Assembly (NCBI RefSeq): GCF_049331405.1
Contig: NZ_CP186275.1
Span: 248,001-312,000, forward strand
DNA length: 64,000 nucleotides
From: PoT sp049331405
Lineage (GTDB): Bacteria > Planctomycetota > Planctomycetia > Isosphaerales > Isosphaeraceae
Reading direction: 5' to 3'
The notes beneath the pieces were generated by a model, which made no database searches, was not told the DNA's origin, and saw nothing but the letters and a program-made list of their open reading frames with translations. The translations under genes and the position numbers were made by a program. Below are positions 55,255 to 62,872 of this stretch, in pieces (position 1 is the stretch's first letter; each line of letters opens with the position of its first letter).

Positions 55255-55623
55255 GACGCGTTTCCCTCCAGTTGTCGGCTCGGATGCAAGGCCTCGGCGT
55301 CGAGGTCCGTTGATCCTGTGAGGAATCCCGACATGGGATGAGTTCGAAGCCGGTGCGGAGTCGCCGCCGGGGTACCTCTCCCATGGGCCGATTCGGTGGA
55401 TCAAGCTTCAACGTCGCGTGCCTGCTCTCCTCAAATTGCGTTTCAAGCCATTGCGAGGCAAGGCGACCGTCAAGCCCTGGTGGACTCCGCCGCAAAGTGT
55501 CACGGCGATGGGCCGCCGATCATTCGTGTCGTCGTCATCCGTCCTGGTATCGATCGTCACGACCCCCGTCGTTCCCGCGGCGACTTCCAAACTACCCTTG
55601 TTTTCATAGTCATAATCGTACTT
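55255..55623. other. Upstream region of the TPR gene
   Basis: No gene is supported. The distal end (about 55590-55660) is strongly AT-rich compared with the surroundings and probably contains promoters, but no clear element can be drawn. Confidence 0.3.
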
Positions 55624-55816
55624 TTAATACACGTGTCTATTTTCATAAAATGAGTCATGTACGACTTCATTCGCCGGGGAGGCCCGGAACGCTCGGAGAG
55701 AGATGACTTCCTCGCCAACGGACAGGGTGCTCCAGGGCTTATCGTGATCGGAGCTCGAAAGCATCATCTCGAAGGCAATGAACAGGCTAAACGCCAGGAG
55801 TACTCCTATCGCGAGT

Positions 55817-56853
55817 GGCTCATGTCGTTTAACTGGTGGAGCCCTTAACACCGAGTAGAGCCCGGATGAACTCCCCGGACACCCGCTTGATGTTGTAACT
55901 CCACTGGTAGATCGCCACGTACTGTCGAAGATACTCCTTGTTGACCCCGCGGAACGGCCGCAGGAAGTTCCTCAGCCCCGTCCAGTTCCCCTCCAGCGTG
56001 TTGCAGTGCACCTCGCGCACCCCGTCACCGTCGTCGTCGCGCGCCCACTCCCCGCGGCCGTGGCAGACCGACGAGCGGGAGCGGCCCATCTCCGGCAGAC
56101 GATCGTAGCCCTTCCACTCGTCCGTGTAGAATCGCGTCATCGGCCAGCTCGCACGCAACGCCACGCGCCGCAAGGTCTCCCCGTCGGAATGCCGGGCCAC
56201 CGTCAGGCGGATCTCACCGCTTCGGCGCCCCACCACCCCGCAGATCGGCAGCCGGTCCGTGTCCCAGCTCCCGTGCCCCGGCCGCTTGTTGCCGCGACGC
56301 CGCGGCGGGTCATCGGGGTCGCGGTGCGGTCGCCCTTTTTTCCCGCGTTCTGGTACATCTCGTCGGCCTCGAGCTCGGAGTCTTCCAGGGGATCCCGGTG
56401 CCGCCCCGAGTGGGCGGCGCCCTGGAGGCGGTGCCTGAGCTCGAGCAGCTGGGAGCGATCGCAGTCCAGCTCGCGTGCCAGCCTGGCAGTAGGCGTGCCC
56501 TGGGCGATGCCGCGGACGATCAGGAGCAGCTCGGCGGCCCGGCGGCGGTTGCCGTGGAGCGCGGTGCCGGTGAAGGCGTTGAAGACCCTCCTGCAGCGGC
56601 CGCAGCGGTAGTCGAGGATCGGTGCGCGATGGCGCCTGTGGACGTGGAGGTCGTCGCCGTCCCCGCATCGCGGGCATGCGAGGCCCGCTGGGTGGAGCCA
56701 GGCGAGGAGCTCGGCATAGCTGGCCTCGTCATCCATCAGGTCGAGGATGGGGAAATCCATGGCAACCTCCGCGCGGCCGAGGTAAGAGTCCCCTCCATTT
56801 CAACCATACCCCGCGTCACTACGATAGGCCCCACCAGTTACCCGGCATGAGCC
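55817..56853 (-). mobile_element. Complete IS1595-type element with 8-bp target duplication
   Basis: 1,037 bp. Its ends are imperfect 27-bp inverted repeats: GGCTCATGTCGTTTAACTGG from 55817 and, read inwards from 56853, GGCTCATGCCGGGTAACTGG. It is flanked by a perfect 8-bp direct repeat TCGCGAGT (55809-55816 and 56854-56861), the duplication length expected for IS1595 transposition. The perfect duplication indicates a recent event. The transposase gene fills the element and its stop codon lies in the left repeat. Confidence 0.93.
55829..56760 (-). CDS. IS1595-type transposase with -1 frameshift at an A6G run
   Basis: From ATG 56760 the first frame reads the zinc ribbon (LACPRCGDGDDL ... DYRCGRCRRVFNAFTGT) and the start of the catalytic domain (LELRHRLQGAAHSG, SELEADEMYQNAGKKG). 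It then goes out of register at AAAAAAG (minus strand, 56335-56341). The frame one base back continues with RPHRDPDDPPRRRGNKRPGH, VARHSDGETLRRVAL, FYTDEWKGYDRLPEMGRS and VHCNTLEGNWTGLRNFLRPF to the stop at 55829. Both parts are well conserved. A -1 slip on A-AAA-AAG would yield exactly this product; a one-base indel or sequencing error in the A-run is the alternative. Confidence 0.85.
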
Positions 56854-57004
56854 TCGCGAGTAAGCCCCGGAGAATACTCCCTGTGTGGGCGCTTCCAGCG
56901 ATCTTCGTGGTCCTCCATGCCGCCTCCTGAGTCTCAATGAAGGCGAGGCCGAAGGGTCGGTCACGAGTCCGATTCCTCGCGGTCGCCGGGGCTCGGTCCT
57001 CGCC

Positions 57005-57799
57005 TCACCGCGGGGCGGGTTCGGCGAGGTCTATGGCCTTCTGGCGGAGAGCTTGCAGGGCGTCGGCGAAGGCCATGGGCCAATCGGACTGGAGGATCCA
57101 GGCATTCGCCCAGACGTGGTAAGTCAGCGCGATGCCGGGATCGATGCTCGCCGCCCGATGGCATTCGCCAATGGCCTTCTCCCACTCGGCTTTCGCGATC
57201 CAGAGGACCCCGCGGTTGATGTAGGCGGCGACATAGTTCGGGTCCAGCCGGATCGCCTCATCGTAGTCGGACATCGCCCGATCCCAGTCCTGCTTCTTAT
57301 GCCAGGCGAAGCCTCGGACGTAATAGGCCGAGGACATGCCGGGCTTGAGTCGGAGTGCCTCGTCCGAGTCGGCGATCGCCTTATCCCAATCGCCAAGCTC
57401 GTTCCAGTTGGAGCCCCGGCGGAGATAGGCCGAGGAGTTCTCGGGATCGAGGCGGATGGACTCTTCGAGGTCGGCGAGAGCCTTGTCCCACTCTCCATTC
57501 TGAAGCAAGTAGTTGCCCCGGACCTCATAGGCGAAAGCGAAGCCTGGGTCGAGGCGGATCGCCTCGTCGAGGTCGACGAGGGCCTTCTCCGGCTCCTGCT
57601 TGTTGACCCGGCAGACTCCTCGATTGACGTGGGCCTTGACGTGCTTGGGGTCGAGGCGGATCGTCTCGCTGAAGTCGACGATGGCCTGATCCCACTCGAA
57701 CTTATCCGACGACGCGATCCCGCGATCGTAATATTCCTTCGCGGTGGTCTGGAAGCAGGCGCATCCGACAGCGATCATGACCGTGAGATTCGTCAGCAT
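57005..57799 (-). CDS. Exported TPR protein, paralogue of the giant TPR protein
   Basis: A 264-aa protein. The N-terminus MLTNLTVMIAVGCACFQTTA is clearly related to that of the 971-aa TPR protein and is a signal peptide; GCAC could also act as a lipobox. Six to seven TPR units follow (FEWDQAIVDFSETIRLDPKH, GEWDKALADLEESIRLDPEN, QDWDRAMSDYDEAIRLDPNY). The ribosome site GGAGGG and the region upstream of the start also resemble those of the larger gene, so the two are a tandem duplication that later diverged in repeat number. Confidence 0.92.
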   Translation of the reverse strand: MLTNLTVMIAVGCACFQTTAKEYYDRGIASSDKFEWDQAIVDFSETIRLDPKHVKAHVNRGVCRVNKQEPEKALVDLDEAIRLDPGFAFAYEVRGNYLLQNGEWDKALADLEESIRLDPENSSAYLRRGSNWNELGDWDKAIADSDEALRLKPGMSSAYYVRGFAWHKKQDWDRAMSDYDEAIRLDPNYVAAYINRGVLWIAKAEWEKAIGECHRAASIDPGIALTYHVWANAWILQSDWPMAFADALQALRQKAIDLAEPAPR

Positions 57800-58268
57800 C
57801 TCGCATTCCCTCCGTCAGATGCCCTGGCTCGTAGCGAGGCCGCCGAAACTCCGTCCGCGCCTGAGCGAATCATATCATCCCTCCACCTTCGCGACGAAGA
57901 GGGAATCGGGCCGAATGATCCGTGGCGAGGAGTCATCGCGATGGGGCAAAGCCTGGCGATGATGCCGCCGCGACCGTGGCAGACGCCTTGGCCCGCGTGA
58001 AACATGGAAGAATGATGACGATTCAACCGACGACGCGGCCTCGAAGGTCGAGCCCCAGGGGGACCGCTACACCGAGCATCTCGATCGCATGACCGGACGC
58101 TGCGGCTTCCGACTCACGCGGCTCGATTCCTCAACTCGAGGCGACGACACCATGCCCCGGACGCGCCGCGGCTATATGATGAAGGCCGGCACCCTGACCC
58201 TGCTCGCCGGCCCGTGTCGACTCATCGGCCGGTCCGCGGCGAGCCACTCAGAAGCATATGAGGTTGTC
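57800..58268. other. Divergent intergenic region without a supported gene
   Basis: This 469-base stretch separates the TPR paralogue from the cupin gene. The cupin frame is open back to 58089, but that extension has no cupin similarity and no ribosome site. No promoter can be defined. Confidence 0.3.
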
Positions 58269-58664
58269 ATGGACATTCACCGAGTCGGCTCGAGGCCCTC
58301 GGGCAAGGGCCCCGCGGATTGGTTCACCGGCGCCGTGCGGATCGACCCGCTCTTCCAGCCGCAGGCCCCCGCGAGGGCCGCCGCGGCGAGCGTCACCTTC
58401 GAGCCCGGCGCCCGCACGGCCTGGCACACCCACCCGCTCGGCCAGACCCTGATCATCACGGCCGGCATCGGCTGGGTCCAGCGCGAGGGGGGCGAGGTCG
58501 AGGAGGTCCACCCCGGCGACGTCGTCTGGTTCCCCCCCGGCGAGAAGCACTGGCACGGCGCCACCCCCACCAACGCCCTGACCCACATCGCCATCCAGGA
58601 ACAGCTCGACGGCAAGGCCGTCGACTGGCTCGAGCACGTCAGCGACGAGCAGTACCGCAGGTGA
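58269..58664 (+). CDS. Single-domain cupin protein
   Basis: A 131-aa cupin_2 protein similar to (R)-mandelonitrile-lyase-like and carboxymuconolactone-associated cupins. Motif 1 is TAWHTHPLGQTLIITAGIGW with the metal-binding His pair and Gln; motif 2 is PGDVVWFPPGEKHWHGATPT. It should bind a divalent metal (Mn, Fe or Zn), but the reaction cannot be told from sequence. GAGG precedes ATG 58269. A transposase fragment follows directly. Confidence 0.9.
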   Translation: MDIHRVGSRPSGKGPADWFTGAVRIDPLFQPQAPARAAAASVTFEPGARTAWHTHPLGQTLIITAGIGWVQREGGEVEEVHPGDVVWFPPGEKHWHGATPTNALTHIAIQEQLDGKAVDWLEHVSDEQYRR

Positions 58665-58676
58665 TGTGTGCAGGAC

Positions 58677-58870
58677 GAACAGCATCGGCCCACCAGGATC
58701 GCCCCGTCGGCGACGACCCGCAGGGGCTTGTGCAGCAGGCCGAGCCAGGGCTCGGCCCAGGTCAGCAACTCGACGGCCCGTTGCAGCTTGGTGCGGAACT
58801 AGGTCCGGCGATCGAGGACGCCGGCCAGGCGTGCGAGCCACTGGCGGGGGAACTGCGTCGGATGCGAGGA
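58677..58870 (-). pseudogene. Transposase fragment
   Basis: The minus strand reads FPRQWLARLAGVLDRRT, a stop, then FRTKLQRAVELLTWAEPWLG and LLHKPLRVVADGAILVGRCC. The second part matches the middle of a DDE transposase family (FRTKLExAVELxxWA ... KPLWVVADGAY). Only about 65 residues remain and they contain a stop, so it is a relic. Confidence 0.6.
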
Positions 58871-59034
58871 TGTCATGGGGGGCCGGGCCCGTCTACTCGC
58901 CATTTCTCAAACGCTCGCAAACTTCAAGTCGCGGAGAGTACAGCACATTCAGGACTCGGCGGAGAAAAATGTAAGCGGGCGCCCGGTCGTCGGCAGTATA
59001 AGGTGAGGACAACCGACCGACGGAGGGCGAAGCC

Positions 59035-61962
59035 ATGACGATTTTCAGCGGCCGAGCGATGCGACGCGCCTTCCCCCCTGGATGGAGCGCGGGGATGTTG
59101 GGCGTCGAGCGGACGGATCGCCAGCTCCTGGAGTGCGTGAGCCGGCAGCGAGGCGAGGCCGCCGAGATGGCCTTCGCGACACTCGTGCAGAGGCACGGGC
59201 CGATGGTCTTCGGGATCTGCCGGAGCTTGTTGGCGGACCCCAACGACGCGGAGGACGCGTTTCAGGCGACCTTCCTCGTCCTCGCACGCAAGGCCGACAC
59301 CCTCCGGCAGCCGGAGTCGCTGGCCCACTGGCTGCACGGCGTCGCCCTGAGGACGGCCCGCAAGACCAAGGCGTTGGGGGATCTGCAACGACGGCGCGAA
59401 CAGCAGGAGTTTGCGATGGGCTCCCACGAACCCGTCGGTGATTGGGGCCGCGTCGAGCTCCAGCTCGTCAGGCGAGAGCAGGCCGAGGCCGTCCACGAGG
59501 AGGTCGCCCGCCTGCCCGAGGCCTATCGGGCCCCCGTCGTCCTCTGCTACCTCGAAGGCCTCACCCACGTCGAGGCCGCCGAGCGCCTCCGATGGCCCGT
59601 CGGCACCCTGAGCGTCCGGCTGATGCGGGCCCGCAAGCTCCTCCATGGCCGCCTCTCGCGACGAGGCCTGGCGCCGGGCCTCCTGACCCTGCTCACGCTC
59701 CCCGACGGCGCCAAGGCCGTCCCGCCCGAGGCCCTCGTCGAGGCGACCGCCCACGCCGCCGCCAGGCTCACATCTCAGAAGGCCCTGATGACGGAGGTCG
59801 CCTCGAGGAAGGTCGCGCACCTCGTCGAGGAGGTCCTCGAAGGGCTCTGCGTCGAATTCGTCGCGCCGATGGTCGTCGCGCTGGCCGTCGCCGTGGCGCT
59901 CGTCGCCACCTGCGCGTCGGTCCTCGCGGGGACGGACGCGAAGGTGGCCGAGGCGTCGAAACCGGTCCCCGGCCTCGTCGCGGCGAGCGGAATTGCCCCC
60001 TCCGAGAAAATCCCGGGCGACCGTCACGAGACGAAGACCGATGCGTATGATAATGAGCACGTCAACAAGAAAAACATAGCTGGTCCTTTCGAAGAAGCGG
60101 CTCCTGGGCAAGCGGCGTCGACCCAGAGGGTGGAATACCTCCGGCGTGCGTCGAAGGCGGGGGGCTCGCCCGAGGACCAGGTCCGGCTCTCGCTCTGGTG
60201 CGAGTCGCAGGGGCTTTCGGCCGAGCGGTTCAAGCACCTAGCCCTGGCGATCCTGCATGACCCGACGCACGGCGTCGCCCGGGGTCTGCTCGGGCAGGTG
60301 GCGAGGGACGGGCGCTGGATCCGGGCCGAGGACGTCGGGCGCCTGCTCAGGCCGAATTCGCAGACGGCCTCGAACCTGGCCGAATACAACGCGCGTCGGG
60401 AGCGCATGGAGAACAACGCCGAGGCCCACTGGAACCTCGCGCTCTGGTGCGATCGGCACGGCCTCAAGGCCGAATCCGTCGCCCACCTGACGGCCGTGAC
60501 CCGGCTCGCCCCGGGCAAGGAGATGGCCTGGAAGCGGCTCGGGTTCCAGCGCTGGCGGGGGCGTTGGCGGACGCCCGAGTCGATCGCCGCCGAGAAGGCC
60601 GAGACCGACGCCCAGCGCAAGGCCGATCGCCGCTGGCTCCCCCTGCTCCAGAAATATCGAGATGCGTTAGCGGAAGGGAAGGTTCGCGACGAGGCCGTGC
60701 AGGCGCTCGCCGGCGTGAGCGACCCGAGGGCGACGAACGCGGTGCTCGCCGTCTTCGCCAACGGCGACGCCCGCGACCAGGCCCTCGCCGTGCAGGTGCT
60801 CGGCCAGATCGAGTCCCCCGCCTCGACGAAGGCCCTTGCGTTGCTGGCGATGGCGGGCTCCGGCGCGACGGTCCAGCGGGCCGCCTGCGAGACGCTCGCC
60901 AGGCGCGACCACCACGAGGCCCTCGGCCTGCTCGTCTCGCTGCTCCGCGACCCCGAACCGAACCGCAAGAGCGTCGTCTACCGATTCCAGATGCTCCCCA
61001 TCGGGGCCTTGGGGCCGGCCTCGCCGGGCGTCACGTTCATCGAAGGACGCAAGGGGAACCTGCTCCAGTTCTACACCGTGGACGAGTCGATGTCGTACGT
61101 CTCCCTGATGAATGAAACGAATGGCGATATCGGCATGGCCTTGATTAATGATGCGTATAATGCGTGGTTCCTGAATAATGGCAGCTACCAGCGCCGCGTC
61201 GGATATCAGACGATCCGGCAGGTGGCCAACCTCAATGCGACGATCAAAGATTTGATCATCGAGGCGAATACCGAGATGGCCATCGTCCAGGGGGCCGTGC
61301 GGAGGACGAACGATCGCCTGATCCAGACGCTCAAGAACATCTCGGGGGTCGACCGCGACGGCGACTGGCAATCCTGGATCCGCTGGTGGGTCGAGGATCG
61401 AGGCTATGCCTACGAGCCCGAGAATTACCGGACCCCCCAGGATACGTCGATCGAGCAGGCGAGGCCCACGGTCGTCCAGCGCCTGCATCTCTCCTGCTTC
61501 GCGGCGGGGACACCCGTGCGGACGATCGCCGGCCTCCGCCCGATCGAGACGATCCGCGTGGGGGATCAGGTCCTCGCCCAGGATCCGAAGACGGGAGAAC
61601 TCGGCTATGAGACGGTGGTCGCCTCGGTGACCAACCCGCCCGACGCCACCTTCCGCGTCCGGATCGAGGATGACGAGTTACTGGCGACGGGCATCCACCG
61701 CTTCTGGGTCGCCGGCCGGGGCTGGGTCATGGCGCGTGACCTGAAGCCGGGGGATCGCGTGCGAGTCATCGGCGGGGTCGCCCGCGTGACGAAGGTGAAC
61801 CCGGTCCCCTCGCGGCTCGTGTACAACCTGGAGGTCGCCAACAAGTCGAGCTTCTTCGTCGGCCGTCTCGGCTCGCTCGTCCACGACAACAGCCCGGTCG
61901 AGCGCATCACCAGGCCGTTCGACCTCGCCCCGGAGTCGACGGAAGTCGCCGACGCCCATTGA
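59035..61962 (+). CDS. ECF sigma factor fused to HEAT-like repeats and a HINT autoprocessing domain
   Basis: A 975-aa protein. Sigma region 2 is at about residues 45-110 (VQRHGPMVFGICRSLLADPN, AEDAFQATFLVLARKADTL) and region 4 at about 155-208 (LPEAYRAPVVLCYLEGLTHV, WPVGTLSVRLMRARKLL). A transmembrane helix lies at about 278-298 (VVALAVAVALVATCASVLAG). Two TPR/HEAT-like regions follow (about 375-500; 560-660). The C-terminus (821-952) is a HINT domain: block A Cys821 in LSCFAAGTPV, block B TxxH as T885-G-I-H888, and the end block VYNLEVANKSSFFVG, LVHDNS with H950 and N952. HINT domains self-cleave. The likely topology is cytoplasmic sigma and external HINT. GGAGGG precedes the ATG. Confidence 0.93.
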   Translation: MTIFSGRAMRRAFPPGWSAGMLGVERTDRQLLECVSRQRGEAAEMAFATLVQRHGPMVFGICRSLLADPNDAEDAFQATFLVLARKADTLRQPESLAHWLHGVALRTARKTKALGDLQRRREQQEFAMGSHEPVGDWGRVELQLVRREQAEAVHEEVARLPEAYRAPVVLCYLEGLTHVEAAERLRWPVGTLSVRLMRARKLLHGRLSRRGLAPGLLTLLTLPDGAKAVPPEALVEATAHAAARLTSQKALMTEVASRKVAHLVEEVLEGLCVEFVAPMVVALAVAVALVATCASVLAGTDAKVAEASKPVPGLVAASGIAPSEKIPGDRHETKTDAYDNEHVNKKNIAGPFEEAAPGQAASTQRVEYLRRASKAGGSPEDQVRLSLWCESQGLSAERFKHLALAILHDPTHGVARGLLGQVARDGRWIRAEDVGRLLRPNSQTASNLAEYNARRERMENNAEAHWNLALWCDRHGLKAESVAHLTAVTRLAPGKEMAWKRLGFQRWRGRWRTPESIAAEKAETDAQRKADRRWLPLLQKYRDALAEGKVRDEAVQALAGVSDPRATNAVLAVFANGDARDQALAVQVLGQIESPASTKALALLAMAGSGATVQRAACETLARRDHHEALGLLVSLLRDPEPNRKSVVYRFQMLPIGALGPASPGVTFIEGRKGNLLQFYTVDESMSYVSLMNETNGDIGMALINDAYNAWFLNNGSYQRRVGYQTIRQVANLNATIKDLIIEANTEMAIVQGAVRRTNDRLIQTLKNISGVDRDGDWQSWIRWWVEDRGYAYEPENYRTPQDTSIEQARPTVVQRLHLSCFAAGTPVRTIAGLRPIETIRVGDQVLAQDPKTGELGYETVVASVTNPPDATFRVRIEDDELLATGIHRFWVAGRGWVMARDLKPGDRVRVIGGVARVTKVNPVPSRLVYNLEVANKSSFFVGRLGSLVHDNSPVERITRPFDLAPESTEVADAH

Positions 61963-62078
61963 TCGCCTTCCAAAGACGGGGACAATCCAGGGCGCCCTCA
62001 CCGCCGCCAAGGATGACGGGATGAGGGCGCCCCTGGGATTCTCATGCGATCGCCTGATTCCATGAAGGGATCGAACCG

Positions 62079-62702
62079 TCAGAGAATCTGGCAGGCCTCG
62101 TCGAATTCGAGCCGAGGCGCCCTGGGATAGAGCTTCTCGGGGTCGCCATATCCGAGGTTGCAGAGCAGGTTGACCTTCCACTTGCCGTCGGGGAAGAACT
62201 CGGCGTTGAGCTTGTCGGCGTCGAAGCCGGACATGGGGCCGCAGTCGAGGCCCAGCGACCGCGCCGCGAGGATGAAGTATGCCGCCTGGAGCGAGCTATT
62301 CCGCATCCCGGTCTCGTCGATGAGCGGCTGGTTCCCGACGAAGTAGGAGCGGAAGTCGCCGAACGGCATGAGGTGCGGCAGCCGCTCGTAGAACTCGACA
62401 TCCCAGGCGATGATCGCCGTCACGGGCGCCGAGCGCGTCTTGTCGAGGTTCCCCGGCATCAGGGCCGGCAGCAGCCTCTCCTTGCCCCGGGTGCTCGTGA
62501 TGAACACGAATCTTGCCGGGCTCGCATTCGCACTCGTCGGGCCCATCCTCGCCAGGCGATAGAGCTCCTTGAGCGTCTCGTGCGAGACCGGCTCGGGCTT
62601 CCAGGCGATGTACGTCCTCGCCTCGAGGAACAGTTGGTCGAGCGCCTCGGGCGCGAGCCTCTTGCCGTTTCCGACCGAAGGATCCGAATCCAGAACGCTC
62701 AT
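62079..62702 (-). CDS. RutE/HadB-like nitroreductase-family reductase
   Basis: A 207-aa flavoprotein of the nitroreductase superfamily close to malonic semialdehyde reductase RutE. Motifs: LFLEARTYIAWKPEPVS, the FMN-binding MGPTSANASPARFVFI, NLDKTRSAPVTAIIAWD, NSSLQAAYFILAARSLGLDC and PMSGFDADKLNAEFF. It would reduce malonic semialdehyde or related 3-oxo acids with NAD(P)H. Other rut genes are not present, so it may serve another pathway. AAGGAGG 8 bases before ATG 62702 sets the start. Confidence 0.9.
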   Translation of the reverse strand: MSVLDSDPSVGNGKRLAPEALDQLFLEARTYIAWKPEPVSHETLKELYRLARMGPTSANASPARFVFITSTRGKERLLPALMPGNLDKTRSAPVTAIIAWDVEFYERLPHLMPFGDFRSYFVGNQPLIDETGMRNSSLQAAYFILAARSLGLDCGPMSGFDADKLNAEFFPDGKWKVNLLCNLGYGDPEKLYPRAPRLEFDEACQIL

Positions 62703-62751
62703 CCGTCGGGCCTCCTTAATGCGAGTGCCTTCTTGTCCGGGGCGTGAAACC

Positions 62752-62790
62752 GCCCTCCGCCGTCATTGGCGGTATCATGCCCCGGAGGGC
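62752..62790. terminator. Branched hairpin upstream of the reductase gene
   Basis: GCCCTCCG (62752-62759) pairs with CGGAGGGC (62783-62790), with a small inner CCGCC/GGCGG hairpin. It lies between the TolC-like gene end and the reductase start on the same strand, so it probably terminates the TolC-like transcript. There is no U-tract. Confidence 0.5.
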
Positions 62791-62872
62791 CCGGCGTCGG
62801 CCATGGTCATTCCGCCAATCTCCCCGTCCGATCGTCCGGATTTGCCTCGAGGGAGATTGGCATCGGTATGGC

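Larger units (their letters stand above)
55624..56918 (-). pseudogene. Small membrane-protein gene split by an IS element
   Basis: Joining the flanks of the IS and removing one copy of its 8-bp target duplication restores a short gene. The 5' part runs from ATG 56918 (AGGAGG upstream) to 56854 and reads MEDHEDRWKRPHREYSPG. The 3' part, 55816 to 55624, reads LAIGVLLAFSLFIAFEMMLS and then SSDHDKPWSTLSVGEEVISL, a single transmembrane helix followed by an outside domain. The two parts join in frame only if one G of the GGGG run near 56868 is dropped. The gene is not recognised beyond that. It is inactivated by the insertion. Confidence 0.55.
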
